Source: Zopfochytrium polystomum
Lineage: Eukaryota > Chytridiomycota > Chytridiomycetes > Chytridiales > Chytridiaceae
Length of the DNA: 64,000 nt
Reading direction: 5' to 3'
Assembly (NCBI GenBank): GCA_025765615.1
Contig: JAIVFJ010000008.1
Span: 558,001 to 622,000, forward strand
The stretch's first letter is position 1. Every line of letters begins with the position of its first letter. The notes beneath the pieces were generated by a model. The model saw nothing but the letters and a program-made list of their open reading frames with translations. It did not search any database and was not told where the DNA came from. Shown piece after piece: positions 18,295-30,227 of the stretch. Both the position numbers and the translations under genes were made by a program.

Positions 18295-19408
18295 TCAAGT
18301 TGAGGCAGTGTTCCTGGATTTTGAGGCAGTTTTTGGGGCAGGTTTGGGGGCAGTTTTGGGGGCACTTCTATTGGGAGGAGTTGAAGAGGAACTGGAGCTT
18401 GAGTGTGTGGTGACAGCTGATCGAGCTGGGACAGTAGTAGTAGAAGAAGGTTCAGCAGAGGAACGGTCTTCAAGGTCCTCATCAATCGGGTCATTGTATT
18501 TCAACCATTCTTCAATTGTCCGGAGGCGAGAGCTGAGGAGCTGGGTGGTCGTGTCCACTGCGGTGAGGCGGCTGTCCAATTGTGCAGTGAGTGGCTCCAG
18601 TGTGGTGACACGCTGATTTAGGTTGTGGATGGCGCCAGCATGGTTTTTGAGTGAAGTATCCATGTTGGCTGCAGCAACTGCAAGTCTCTGAATGTCGTGG
18701 TCCACCTTTGCAAGTTTGCAAGGCCGTGTTCCAGTGCTGCAGGGATTGGCTCAAGCTGGGTAAGCTGAGTGGTGAGTTTTTGGATGTCAGTGCGTACTGA
18801 GGTCTGATGCTCTTTCACAAGGAGGTCTGTTGTGCGTGAAGCTGTTGCTGGATGTTTTCAAGGACCTTTAAAATTGGCTGCAGCTCTGGAGGAGGGACAG
18901 AAGGGGGGGCAGGCAGGACAGGTGGGGGAGTTGCGGTGTCAGGAGGGGCCTGAGCTGTCTGGCTGTTGTCTTTGGAATCTGCTGAAGTGGCTTGGTTAAG
19001 GAGGGAGCCAGAGGGGTGGCCAGTTTTGCAAGATTGGGAGGTATGGTTGGAGTTTCTGCAACAGTGACAGCAGGGGAAGGGAGTGAAATCTTCCTTTTGG
19101 AGTGGGTGAAATGGGAGGGCACGGCCAATGAAGACAACTGATTGGTATGTTTTTTGCAACATCAATGCGCAGGTTGTAAAAACAAAATGGGCAGACAAAG
19201 AAAGGCCAGTGGTGCCCTTTGCTGAGTTGAAGAATCCTGGAAAGCGAACTGACGTGCACCCAAACTCATATTGGATGGCCTCAAGGTCATAGATACTTGT
19301 GGAGTGACGAATGTTATAAAGGACAGCTGTGCGTTGCTTTTCATCACTGATTTGCCACTGGTTTTCTGCAGAAGGTTCCAGTGGTCGAATTGTGACACCA
19401 GCACCCAT
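18295..19408 (-). pseudogene. LINE ORF1-like nucleic-acid-binding protein
   Basis: Two minus-strand frames. 19408-18815 starts MGAGVTIRPLEPSAENQWQ and includes a Cys/His-rich segment CCHCCRNSNHTSQSC resembling a CCHC knuckle, then a Pro-rich region. 18705-18295 continues with a coiled-coil-like segment (NLNQRVTTLEPLTAQLDSRL) and a Ser/Lys tail. Zinc knuckles plus coiled coils are typical of LINE ORF1. Confidence 0.5.
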
Positions 19409-19559
19409 AATAGTTATGAACTGAGGGGATTGTGAGGAGGGCTGTCAAAAAGAACTGTTGCAGATGCGGAGGCAGAAAGCTGGTGGTGTGCAAAATGAAT
19501 AGCCATTATGGAGCCACAGGAGGATAAAGCAGAGGTGATTGCATGACGCAGGGAGTCCT

Positions 19560-20222
19560 TCAGCTCATCAAAGTTTTTTCCAGTAGTCCCAGGAGCCAGG
19601 TGTTGGAGGATGAGTTGGTTGGCAGGTTCGTTGGTGAATTCTGTGGCGGCAGCTGGTAGTCGACAGGTGTAAGAAAATTTTTAATGTGCGGGGATGTGGT
19701 CTGAAGACAGGCAGCCTGTTCATCCGACAAAGGATGTAGAAGGTGGAGCGAGTAAGAAGTCTGGTCCTTTGAGAGCAAGGGCCACTCTCGGATGGTGAGG
19801 TTGCAAGTGGAGGTGAAGTGTAGGATGTCAAGTTCAGTGAGTGGGGCAATAGTGGGGTCTGGCTGAGTGGTGATTGTCAATATGTGTTGATCAGTGTGGG
19901 TGCCGGAGAACATGGAGGGAGGTGGGCTGCTCATGAAAAAAGGGGCGTAGCAATCCCAATTCAGCACAAAGGTTGTGGTGTGGTTGCAATGTGGTTGTGG
20001 TGGATAAAGGGGTGATGCAGTCTGGTTTGGGGGCAAGGACAGCAATTGCTGGAGGCGATCTGGCAGCAATCTGGAGTCAATCTGACGATTGGGAGATAAT
20101 CTGACGACAATCGGATGATGATCTGGCAATCTGACAACAATCGGGCGTTCTGGTGAAGATCTGGAGTCAATCTGGCGACAATCTGACAATGATCTGATGA
20201 TCTGGAGACAATCTGACGACAA
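19560..20222 (-). pseudogene. Upstream ORF of the LINE, unidentified
   Basis: A 220-codon minus-strand frame. The first 70 residues are translation of the tandem array (repeating Arg/Ser/Asp-rich units), and the rest (FVLNWDCYAPFFMSSPPPS onward) has no family I recognise. It is probably the N-terminal part of the same ORF1. Confidence 0.35.
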
Positions 20223-20500
20223 TCTGACGTTGACCTGATGATGATCTGACGATCTGACAAAGATCTGACGTCAATCTGATGATCTGGAGTCAATCTGACA
20301 AAGATCCGACGTCAATCTGATGATCTGGAGTCAATCTGACGTTGACCTGACAATGATCTGACAATCTGATGAAGATCTGACGTCAATCTGGTAGTGGCAA
20401 GGCGGTGGAGGGTGGTGGTGGAGGGTTCTGGAGTCAATCTGAAGTTGATCTGATGATGATCTGACGATGTGATGTCGATCTGACGTCGATCTGGCAGTGG
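20050..20500. repeat. Imperfect tandem repeat array, ATCTGACG-type units
   Basis: Degenerate repetition of short units such as CAATCTGACG, GATGATCTGA and GATCTGGAGT over about 450 bp, with two longer GGCAAGGYGGTGGAGGGTGGTGG blocks near 20400 and 20520. It lies at the presumed 5' end of the LINE. Confidence 0.7.
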
Positions 20501-21637
20501 GAAGGCGGTGGAGGGCAGTGGCAAGGTGGTGGAGGGTGGTGGTGATGGAGGGTGCAGTCTTGAGTGTCTCTTGACAAGGTTTTTTGGTGATGGTGACTAT
20601 AATGTTGGTGATGAGGAGGTGGTTCTGGTGGAGGTGGTTCTTGAGGTTGAGAAGCTTGTGGCACATCCCTTATTTAGGAGGTCATGTTTTTTGTGAGAAG
20701 GATAAAACCCAGTGGTGGGTGTGTCTGCCATTGTTTTGTCTTGTGGGGACTTTGAAGGAATTAGTTATAACACTCTCAGATATCCAACACACAAAAGAAA
20801 GCAATGATAAAATTCTGCACAGGTTACCTGCTCAGGACTCCACCTCCTCTGACACAGGTCTGGGCCACACTAGCCTGCAAGCTGGAACTTTGGTGTTTGT
20901 GGGCCTTCGGTTGATTTACATTGCCAGTCTGCCACCCCATCTGGCCTTCCTCAGTCATGCCTATAGTGCTCCCAGTAAGGTGCACTGGAGGTGACATAAT
21001 TGCAGTAGCACGGAATCCAATCTGTCGTGCTGTCACCTCCAACACCAGAGCTGTACACTGTTATCTGATTCACTTTCACTGTGGATAACCATGTGGTTGA
21101 CACGTTTTACCAATTCCAGTTTAACTTCTTCCAATTCTGATTGCTGAAGTTGAATGATGACTGAATGGAGGAAGTTGCTGTTTTGTGGAGTGACTCTGCT
21201 GCGGGGAATGGTTGATGCTTTGTCTGACTTTGTTGAGACTGCAGAAAACTGAAAGCAATTCCACTTCAACTTATTCAACTGGCAAAATTCAGGTTCAAAG
21301 ATGGTTCAAGGTGACTGGTGACTGAATGGAGCAAAGTGATGATGTTGGTGTTGTTGCTGAAGCTGATCTGCAGTAACGAATGGTTGAAGGTTTTCCTGGA
21401 TTTGCTGAGACTGCCGCAGTTTGAATTGTTTGATGAGTGGTAATTGTGACTGTTTGACTATGAGGTGGTTGATTTTTGTTTTTGTTGGTCTAGAGGGGAG
21501 AATAAAGATAAAGATGAAGTTAGTGGAACTAAGCATTAGTGAGAGTTAGTATATCCAGATGTTTCCACAGAGCCTGATTGCTTGACGATGAATTGCCTTT
21601 AGTCTCCAAGTGATGTTGTGGTGAATTAATGCTGCTA
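20501..21637. other. No gene recognised
   Basis: AT-richer DNA with only short ORFs. Two similar blocks near 21140-21250 and 21320-21430 (GAATGGTTGA, TTGCTGAGACTGC) suggest an old local duplication. Confidence 0.4.
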
Positions 21638-21921
21638 TGTCAGGAACATGGCAGGACAGGGCAAGGCAGACAAGGAACTGAGAATAATTCACTTGAGGGA
21701 TGGGACAGGTCCCCCATCCCCCTTTTACACCTTTTGAGAGTCTTCCTTGTCAAGACTCAAAGAAAGTTCCAGAAAGAGCAATTAGTAATACAATGATACC
21801 AATGATACCAATGACAACAAGACAAGTCAGGAAAGCAAAGAAGGTTCCAGAAGGTTCCACAAGGTTCCATGAAGGAATGTTCTAGAAGGTTCCAGAGGTT
21901 TCCAGAGGGTGATTCATAACA
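21638..21921 (-). repeat. Solo LTR of the gypsy family (diverged)
   Basis: 284 bp clearly related to the LTRs above, beginning TGTCAGGAACATGG and ending GATTCATAACA. It has one HSE module instead of two, a 24-bp loss near the start, and TACACC where the intact LTR has TATACC. Flanks TGCTA and TGCTT match at 4 of 5 bases as an aged target duplication. Confidence 0.9.
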
Positions 21922-23543
21922 TGCTTGAAGAGTGTTACAAAGAATCAGCAGAATGTTTTTGTTAAATCTAACATTCAAGCCAAAGCCACTAAGTTTCTGG
22001 TCAGATTTCAAAAGTTGTGGCAATCTCTGAAGAATCCAAATCCTGGTTATGCTGCATGAATGAATGAGGCATTCAAAGAACATAGCTGTTCAGGAGTGAC
22101 TCTATTAAGATCAGTTTGAAATCTAGAGCCAGTTAGATTTGGTTCGGCAAAGGAAGAATCTTAGATGAGAACGGAACTTCAGTAATCTTGCAAGGTTGAG
22201 CTTGTTTATAGTTTGTTCTGAAAATGTGTTAGTATTGAATATCCAATAAAGATAAACGTTGGTACTCCTCGGAATGAGCCAAAGGTTATTTGAAGGAACA
22301 TTGTGTTTTGTCACAGAAGTTGGTTAGGGTAATTCATCAGAGTGATGCAGTTGAGGTGAGGACTCAGGTATGGCTGTGGAATTTCCTGTGATGTGGGACC
22401 TGGTGTAGTGTGTTAGTATGTCTGTGTATAAAAGCTGAAGCGGTCAATATGTGTGATTGGATTCCCTAGCCAGGGTCAAGTAAGCCCAGCAGCAATAATA
22501 GGGTATTCCATAGTTTAAATCCTGAGTCCAGATTCATTTGGCTAAAATAGATGGAGCGTTTTCCCAAGCCAGCAGCCCAGCACCAAGAAGACCATACCAA
22601 GTTGGTGCCAATCCATGCTGACACCACTTTGCAACTCTGTGCTGATCATCTTCCACTTATTCCAAGCATCCTTCATGTAATTGGCAATACAGTGCTGATG
22701 ATCATCTTTCACTTATCCCAAGCATCCTCCCCCCTAAGTGGAAGATGATGTTTGATATTGCACTGGCAAAATGGTTAGAGGATTGATAAACTACTCAACC
22801 AGTCCTTGTTCTATCAATGAATGGACAGCAAATTGTCTTTGGCTGAAGTTATGTGAGAAAAGATAATGAGAGGCTTAGCCTGATGTAACAGAGTCCAAAG
22901 TCATGAGGAAACTGCACAAGGTTGCCATGGTTGTGAGAGTTGGCACTTGCATAAATATTGGTCATCCCAATCACTAATATGTTTGATGGTGAGAGTTTCA
23001 GTGTCGTTGAAAACACTCTGATCTCAGGCGGTGGCCATGTCAATGATAATTGTATCAGGGAATCCAGAAATTGAACCGCCGACTCCATGTGTCAATAGGC
23101 AAGCAAGACACCATATCATTAAATCCTAATTTGTTATGCCCTGTTGAAATGAGTAAGTATTTTTAAAAGGGCACAGGGGCAGTTGTTAGTGGTGCAGGTC
23201 TTCAAAATCTGAAATGCCTGTGTTGATGTTCATGGAATGATGAATCAGGAGACTGCGAGACTTACAGGATACTCCATGGCTGTATGTTGAGAGGATAAAG
23301 GCAGTTACTTTGATGCATATCAAAAGAGAAGAGCAAATCACTGAGCAGATTGATTATTAGTTGATGTGTTCTTCAATTGATATGAAGAAGCAGATAACCA
23401 GGATAGTAACAGTTGGTGTGGTGATTTCTGGTGCAGTAGTAGTTGAGCCTTTGTCACTTTGATTGGCCAGCTTGATGTGTTGCTTATCATAGTTGTTTTG
23501 TCAAACAGGTTTTTGAAGAGTGAGATTAGTTTGGCTAAACTTG
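21922..23543. other. No gene recognised
   Basis: Low-GC DNA with short ORFs only. A TATAAAAG motif occurs near 22427, and an imperfect direct repeat (TGTGCTGATCATCTTCCACTTATTCC versus CAGTGCTGATGATCATCTTTCAC, near 22637 and 22690) is present. Confidence 0.35.
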
Positions 23544-23959
23544 TTATCTGAGGAGCTGGGTTGCTGACAACAAGAAAAACTTTTCGTACCCATCCAACAG
23601 GCTTTGGTTCAGTGAGCCAACAAAGATTCGAATAACTTTTTGGAAAGGCTGAATACGATGGAGGAGTTCTCCAGCTGACTTTGCAAAGCTGTCAACTCGA
23701 TGATTTGCTTTGGTGTATTGGGTAATGAAGGCATCTGAGGTTTCAGTTCGTTCCATTTTTATGTATTCAAAGTCCTCAATGTTCTCCTTTGCAAGGCTCT
23801 GGTCTGTTTCTCTTGTCCACGAGGCAGACGCACCAATTGGAATCTCTCTCCTTGGAATGGTCCATCTCTGATGAGACAGGTTGCAGTGTCGCAGAGGTCT
23901 AGTGGATCAACCACATTGTTCTGCTCTGGGTTGATGTGATTGGTTGAGTAGGTAGTCAT
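23544..23959 (-). pseudogene. Gag-like remnant
   Basis: Minus-strand frames 23959-23759 and 23756-23544. The second reads DAFITQYTKANHRVDSF, ELLHRIQPFQKVIRIFVGSLNQSLL, the helix-loop pattern of a retrotransposon capsid. A frame change joins the two pieces. Assigned by pattern only. Confidence 0.35.
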
Positions 23960-24329
23960 GTTGTTTTCTCAGAGCGATTATGTGTGCCAAGTTTGAAAGG
24001 ATTTCGTTGGATTTTGGGTGTGTTGTGAAGGTGGTGTTGCAGCAGATGAAAAGTTGGTTTGTTAGCTTGGTGTGTGTCAGGTAGGGGGGTGGTTGTTGTC
24101 TCCAACTGAGGACAAAAAATCAAAAATTAATGGTGTGTGGGTTGGAGATAATTTGGTCACCTTGAGAGGAAAAAGGGGCGCTCATCACAAAGGAGGATGA
24201 TTCTGAGTAAGCAAATTGTATCAGCGTGTAGCCTCGAAGCAAATCTTTCCAATGACAGTTTCAGATCCTTTGGGGGAGGTCTGGAAGGCCGGCAAATCGA
24301 GGTTAAAGTTGGAAAAGTGAGTGCCGACT

Positions 24330-24968
24330 TCAGAGGCGAAGTGTACAACGTCGGAGCGTCAGATCTGCGATCAGGAGGGTTCGTTGGAAAGAGGAGATCA
24401 AGAGCTTCCAATGGTAGTACCGAGATTGCGTACAATCCGCAAAGTTGGCAGATCTGAAAAGCGTACAACCCCTTCTACTGATTGGATCTGGCTGGAACCA
24501 AGGGGAATGTGATTGGGATGGGTAATAGTTTTGTAGGCGGAGCAACAGGAGCAGCCACAGCACCTGTGCTGGTCGAGGAGCCGCCAGGTAGTATCCCCAG
24601 CCTTCAAAGTAAGCCCCAACTGGAGCAGCTGCCCCCAGTCGTACAGGTACCTTGGGAATTCCATGACGCAAAGCAGGCATCTGTTGCATTTGCTGAATGA
24701 CTTTGATCAAGTCAATCTAAGTGCATGAAAAGAGTTTTACTGCGACGCAGTTCTGCATCAAAAAGTCGAAGTCAGCTTCAGAAAATGATTCGAGATGAAG
24801 GCGCGTCTGCTCTGCCGTCAAAGCAAGGCGTATTTGTCCAAAGCTCTCGGTAACCTCAATATATCTAGTGTGCAAATCAGTGTATGGCTCTCCCTTGCTT
24901 GCTTCAATCTGAGCCACTGAATTTGCGTCATCAAAATTTCCAAAGACGCCTCGTAACCAGGTGAACAT
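24330..24968 (-). pseudogene. Second Gag-like remnant
   Basis: Minus-strand frame 24968-24717 reads MFTWLRGVFGNFDDANSVA, then EPYTDLHTRYIEVTESFGQIRL, like the capsid FxxRFG...Y...F pattern. After a stop, the same frame continues with a Pro/Tyr-rich segment to about 24330. Family assignment is tentative. Confidence 0.35.
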
Positions 24969-25400
24969 TTCAGCCTGTTGGAAGGGGAGACACTACTCCA
25001 GCAACTGCCTGTAGGTTTTGCATCTCATACAAAGCACCACCTTGTGCAGGTGGGACAACCATGCCTGGTGGAGCGCTTCTTCAAACGCAGAATCTGCGCT
25101 TCACAGTGGTGCATTATACTGAAGTTGGATTTCCTTAAAAACTCTTTCTGAATATACTTTCAAAAAATAGATGGCAACTGTTACAGCAGACAATTACGTT
25201 TTGGTTAAAGTCCCTTCTAACCTAAACCCTTTCCTGAACAGAACCACCACCCTTATCCAAATTCGAACCGGAAATTTACAGCATCCTACTAACCATAACT
25301 GGGTAAGACAGGCTTATAATCTGACCTTACTAAATAGTCAGAGCTTCGCATTTGGTTTACGTTGACTATTTGTGCTTAGCATTGGGTCCCAAGCGAGGGC
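24969..25400. other. Edge of transposon island
   Basis: Nothing recognisable except a 65-codon plus-strand ORF at 25171 without similarity I can name. Base composition changes sharply to GC-rich at about 25380, marking return to host DNA. Confidence 0.4.
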
Positions 25401-25458
25401 GGTGAGTCAGCGGACGTTGGCGGCGACGTGGGCGTTGGCTGCGGCCTCGGCGGCGCGG

Positions 25459-26023
25459 TCAGCTGTGCGATCGCCGGTGGGGATGACGTCGGAGAGATGT
25501 CGAGGCGGGAGCGGCCGAGGCCACGGGCGAGGAGGAGCTCGATCGGGGAAGGGATGGGGCCGAGGGGTTCACGTTAAAGTCTTGGTTGTAGCCAACGGAA
25601 CAGTTAGAGAATTGTTTTGGCCATAACCCTTCCGCTATCAGGCTTGCGGTTAAAACTGGCTCACCGGCGGGCCACATCCAGAGGTGCTTCAAAGCGTCGG
25701 CCATATTTCTGGGTGAAGTATTCGCACCGTTCGGCAGCAGTTTGTGCAAATGGTTGTCTCAAATTTCTTAGGATTGACCGTGAAACAGACAACATCCCGT
25801 AAGGATCAATAGAGTTGGGTCCAACTTTCTTGGGCACAGGAAATGGTGCAGAGTCGGGAACGAAGGAAGGTAGAGACGCAAAAGTTGAATAGTTGCCTGT
25901 ATTAATTGTCGATGATGCCCCTGAAATTGGGATTATCGCAATGTCTCCCATGGGTTGAAAAATGTGATATGCAGAAGGGGGGGAAAGTCTTGCAAACGAG
26001 TGGTTCAATGAGTGGAAGTGCAC
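25459..26023 (-). CDS. Hypothetical small protein, structure unresolved
   Basis: I do not recognise this protein. The minus-strand frame from 26023 gives 120 codons (MHFHSLNHSFARLSPPSAY; an alternative start is MGDIAIIPISG) ending at TGA in a GTGAGC context that would be a good splice donor, so the stop may be intronic. A branch-like CTAAC and several AG acceptors follow, with a Ser/Arg/Pro-rich continuation near 25550-25459. It lies 180 bp downstream of the kinase gene on the same strand. Confidence 0.35.
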
Positions 26024-26202
26024 TTTAACCGAAAAGAAGAGTTGGGATCGGTACCAGCGAAGAGAGGAGCGGATTCAGACACGCTTGAAAAAAGCTAATA
26101 TCGTTGATTTTTGATGAGGCTCTCTCAGTCCCCGACATCAGGCCACTCACCGACGCGGACCAAACAAGATTCCATCGGGGCCCTTCCCCACCTTCAAGAA
26201 AA

Positions 26203-28703
26203 TTAAACTGCGTTCATCCACGGGTGCCTCGCAACGTCGTCCAGCGTCCACCGCTCGTCGGCCCCGCACATTGTCATGCCCACAATCAACTCCACGATGC
26301 CGCGGTCCACCCGCGGATCGATCTCGCCGTCCTCGAACGGCAGTGCACCGCGCGCCGGGAGCAGCTGAAGCAGCGGCGCGGCCGCTGCCGGCGTAGGCGT
26401 AGGTGCAGCCCATTGGTCGTTTAGTGGCTGCGTCGCGACCTGCGGATCGCCTGCCGCCGCCGCCGCCCTCGCCGCCGCCGCCGCCGCAACCAGCACAGAT
26501 GGCACGCGCCCCGGCCCGTGCGCAAGCGTAAACAGCAACACTCCGAGCGCGAATGTGTCCGCCTTGAACCCGTCCACGCCGCCGCCGCCGCCGTGCGCCT
26601 GCAGCCACATTAGCTCAGGCGCGGCCAGCTGCGGCGTGCCGTATCGTCGCAGCAGCGGGACCCCTCCGCCGGCGCCGCCGCGCGCCGCTTGCACGGCGTG
26701 ACCAAAGTCGCAGAGCTGCACGCCCAGCTCGTGGTGGTCGTTCCAGCCACCAACGGCGTGGTTGGCGGCGAAGGGGACCGGGGCGGAGGCGAGCGAGGCG
26801 CGGGGCACTGCCTGCACCAGCACGTTCTCTTCCTTGATGTCGCCATGCGCGACGCGCGCCTTTGTGTGCAGGTGGTGCAGCGCGGCGAGGAGCGGTGCGA
26901 AGATGGCGCGCACGTGGCGAGGGTCGGGTAGTGGTAGGGACAGCGGCAGGGGCTGGGCGGGGTTGCAAAGGTGCCTCTGAAGCGCGGTGAGGCCGAGAAT
27001 GTTGAACACAAGGCGCCGCCGCGCGACTCCCTTTTTTTTTTCGGAATTATCAGCACCTTGATTAGGCGTGTAAAATGAAGAAACTTTTACGCACGTACGC
27101 CCACAGATCCGCGCTTCCCTCGGATATGCTGAGGACCTCTTCGCGCGCGAGGCGCGGGTTGTAGAACCGCATGACGCGGCGACTGCCACTGCCGTTCTTG
27201 CTTCCTTCGTTCTTTTCGGCCGCCGCCGCCGCCGTCAGCCAGTCGCTGCCATGCAGGTCCGTAACGAGAACGTGCCACGAGTCCACGTACCGTAGCACGC
27301 CCGGGTGCGGGCACGTTGCGGTCACGCGGCGCAGGATCGCAATCTCGGTCGGTTCCGCGGCTCGTTCGGCCTCATCTGCCGCCGGCGTGCCGAATGGCCC
27401 GGTCGCCGCAGCAGCGACGCGCGCCAGCGCCTCTAACGCCGCCACGCGCGTGCCGTACATGATCTTGACGGCGACGGGCGTGCCTGCGGGAAGCGGCAGC
27501 GGCGGAGGCAGGGACTTCGTCTCGCAGCGGTGGACTGCGGTCGCGTCGCAGCCGCTCTCCCCAGGAGCCACGCCTTTGGAGCCGATGTCGCAGCCGAGCG
27601 CTCGCTGGCAGTCGCACGCGGCCGCGGTGATTTGCGGGTGAGCACGAACTCGCGCGCCGAGGACCACTCCGTTGGAGCCGAATCCGAGTACGCGCTCGCA
27701 TTCGTACGTGGCGGCCAGCCGCGCGTCGTTGCGCACCGCGCGCCGAACCGCTGCGTGTGCCTTGGCCGCGTTGCGATCCGCCGCGACGCCCGTCTGCTGG
27801 TCTTTGAGCTGGTCGCCGGCCTCCAGCGCCAGCTGCGCGAGATCCGGGGTGGTGGCGGCAGCGTGGTGGTGGTTGTGGCGCTGGTGTAATAGGCGGATGT
27901 GGACGTCATATAAGGCCGCGGCAGGATGAGGCGGGCTTTCTGCGGGAGGTTCCCGAGGCGGCGGATAAGCGGCCTGGGCAAAAAAACCGTCGAAAGTCGT
28001 CCGCGTGCGCGTGAGTGGCCGTTGCGACGGCTGTTTGCGCCCCACGCACTGGCGTCGGCGACGGTGGGGACTGTGGCGGCGGTGAGGCCTGAGAAGACCC
28101 ATATGCGGCCGCGGCAGAGTGGTAGCCCGAGTCACCGCGCGTTCCAAAAAAATGGGCTTCGTCCTCCCGAGCAATTATGCTGGCGAGGGTGAGCCGGCTG
28201 CTGGTGCTAATGGTGCTGCTGGTACTGCTGCCGCCCGCGCCGGAGTGGCGGATCGACCGGCCCCCGGTCGCGGTGGAACGGCCGCAGAAAGCAGAAGAAG
28301 GTGGCGGCGGCGGGCTGCTCCTCAAGCCACTGTGGTTGGCGCTTCGCACCGCGGTTGCCAGCACGGAAGAGGACGCGCAGTCCACGCTGATGTGGCGACT
28401 TGCAGCAGCAGCAGCAGCAGCAGTGACGGGGACTGCCAACGAAAAGTCTGCAGCCGTGCTAGCAGTGTAAACGCGAGGCGGCGAATTCGTTTCTTTGCAG
28501 CACATGCAAGACCGTCCTGCTGATTTGATTGGCTGATGAGGTCGGGCAGGAAGCAGGAGTACTGCTACTACTGGAACGCGCACGAGGAGGAGTCGGAGGA
28601 GTAGGAAGAGGAGTAGGAGGGGAGTAGGAGGGGTAGGAGCAGGAGTAGGAGGAGTAGGAAGAGCTGCGAGAGGAGCAAACCAGACGGCGGCGAGACCGCG
28701 CAT
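26203..28703 (-). CDS. Serine/threonine protein kinase
   Basis: Three exons on the minus strand: 28703-28050, 27973-27095 and 27030-26203, all in phase 0; introns of 76 and 64 nt with GTGCGT donors. The product has about 786 residues. The N-terminal 330 residues are low complexity (Ser, Ala, Pro, His). The kinase domain follows: glycine loop GFGSNGVVLG, Lys in PVAVKIMY, catalytic loop VAHGDIKEENVLV, DFG in QLCDFGHA, GTPQLAAPEL in place of APE, and TFALGVLLF. HGD replaces HRD, so it is a non-RD type that need not depend on activation-loop phosphorylation. Long Ala/Gly inserts interrupt the C-lobe. Substrate and pathway cannot be inferred. The second acceptor follows a poly(A) run and is unusual. 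Confidence 0.85.
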
Positions 28704-29036
28704 CGTTTGAAGTTTTATACTGTTGTTGAAGGGTTCTCTGTCTCTTGCCGTCTGTCTGTACGTCTTTTGTCTGTCTGTCTCTCTGTCTGTCTCTATCAGT
28801 CTGTCTGCCTCTCTGTCTGTCCAACTTTCTGTTTGTCAACTAGTCCATGCTTAATCATTTTCTGTGTCTGTGTCTGTCACTCTGTCTCTTTTCTGTCTCT
28901 TTGGGACAGACAAGCTCCCGTGCACCCGTTTTCTGTTCTTTGACACTGGCATTGGCCGATTTTTTTATGCGCACACAAATTGGGTTGGAAATTTTCAATT
29001 GATTGTTTGCTGGATCGACTGATTGGTTGGCTCTCC

Positions 29037-29133
<97 letters not shown>

Positions 29134-29307
29134 ATCTCGCTTTGTCCATGTTGCCTTGGAAGAGTTCATTTTCCGCACCCCCACACCGATCGGACCCTTG
29201 CGTTGTTATTTTTGTCGGCTCCCGACACAAAACAACTATAGAACAATACTTCTTCCCAAAAATTCCGCACCAGCCCATGCCATGAAAAAAGACTCATCGC
29301 AAAGCGG

Positions 29308-29351
<44 letters not shown>

Positions 29352-29361
29352 TCTCTCTCTC

Positions 29362-29420
<59 letters not shown>

Positions 29421-29924
29421 CTCCATCGATCAGGCTCTACCACACGAACCCCTTTTCTCTCGGGCCGAACTCGCCGACAGCGTGATGGTAGCCAAATTAA
29501 GGAGCACCCTCAAGTTGGCTGAGTTGAGGAAAGGGGCGTGAGATGACTCTTGCGGCTGTGGCAATATGCCGGCGGGCTGATTGAAATTTAAAGCGTATTA
29601 GGAAATTATTGAAGCGCCATTTGGTCCCTTTCGCCCACAGATACGGAATCTCCCATCCACCAGAACGCATGCATGGCATGGCAGCAACCCTGACCCACAC
29701 AAGAGAAAGAGAGAAAGAGAGAGAGAACTCCTTCCTTTCCAAGTCGCTCGAAACAAAAAGCAAGAAACCCCTAATGCACACGCCAGCCAATCAACTGCTG
29801 GCTTGTGACCAGTGCATCCCGTGATCACCCCACCCGCACATCTCTTCCTTCGACACATCGCAAGCTCAAACCCACCCAACAATTCACACTGGCAGTCAAA
29901 CTAAACCCTTGCCTCCTCAACAAG
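28704..29924. repeat. Intergenic microsatellite region
   Basis: Contains a CTGT-type tract (28738-28815), a long CT tract (about 29038-29130) and a second CT block (about 29311-29430). No gene is seen. It is upstream of the kinase on one side and of the dipeptidase cluster on the other. Confidence 0.7.
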
Positions 29925-30227
29925 CCATGTTCAGCTCTACCGGCGTATACATGCTCCGAGGCGGCCCCCGCCGCCCGCCCACCCTGTCCTCCGGCGCATC
30001 CACCACGACCCTCCTCCGGCTCCTCGCACTACGCCAGCACCGCGTCGTCCGCCCCAGTTTCCGAGATTGACGTCGCCACCACCGGCCCGCGGCTGGGCCA
30101 CCGCTCCAAGCCGATGCGCGAGGTCGACGCCATGTCGCAGCTGTCGGCGCTAGGGCTGACCCGGGAGGACGTTGTTTTCGTGGACCCGGCGACCGCGGGG
30201 CCTCGAAGACCACCGCACGCTGCTTGA
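29925..30227 (+). CDS. Possible small protein, low confidence
   Basis: An ATG at 29925 opens a frame (MFSSTGVYMLRGG) that stops at about 30068, while another frame carries a more protein-like C-terminus (SQLSALGLTREDVVFVDPA, stop at 30227). Either a 1-nt indel or a splice would join them. Not recognised; it could also be non-coding. Confidence 0.25.
   Translation, partial: PCSALPAYTCSEAAPAARPPCPPAHPPRPSSGSSHYASTASSAPVSEIDVATTGPRLGHRSKPMREVDAMSQLSALGLTREDVVFVDPATAGPRRPPHAA

Larger units (their letters stand above)
12349..20222 (-). mobile_element. Decayed LINE (APE endonuclease, RT, RNase H type)
   Basis: On the minus strand, in order from right to left: ORF1-like protein with a zinc knuckle, AP-endonuclease start, RT, RNase H, a CxxC-H-C terminal finger, and an A-rich tail visible as a T-rich run at 12350-12379. 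This order fits Tad1/I-type non-LTR elements. Reading frames are broken many times, the endonuclease lacks its middle, and the RT active site is lost, so the copy is dead. The 5' end is uncertain; an imperfect tandem repeat array at about 20050-20500 may be its 5' region. Confidence 0.8.

Noticed and set aside
28980..29485. ORFs encoding long Leu-Ser repeats
   Set aside because: Translation of the (CT)n microsatellite only.
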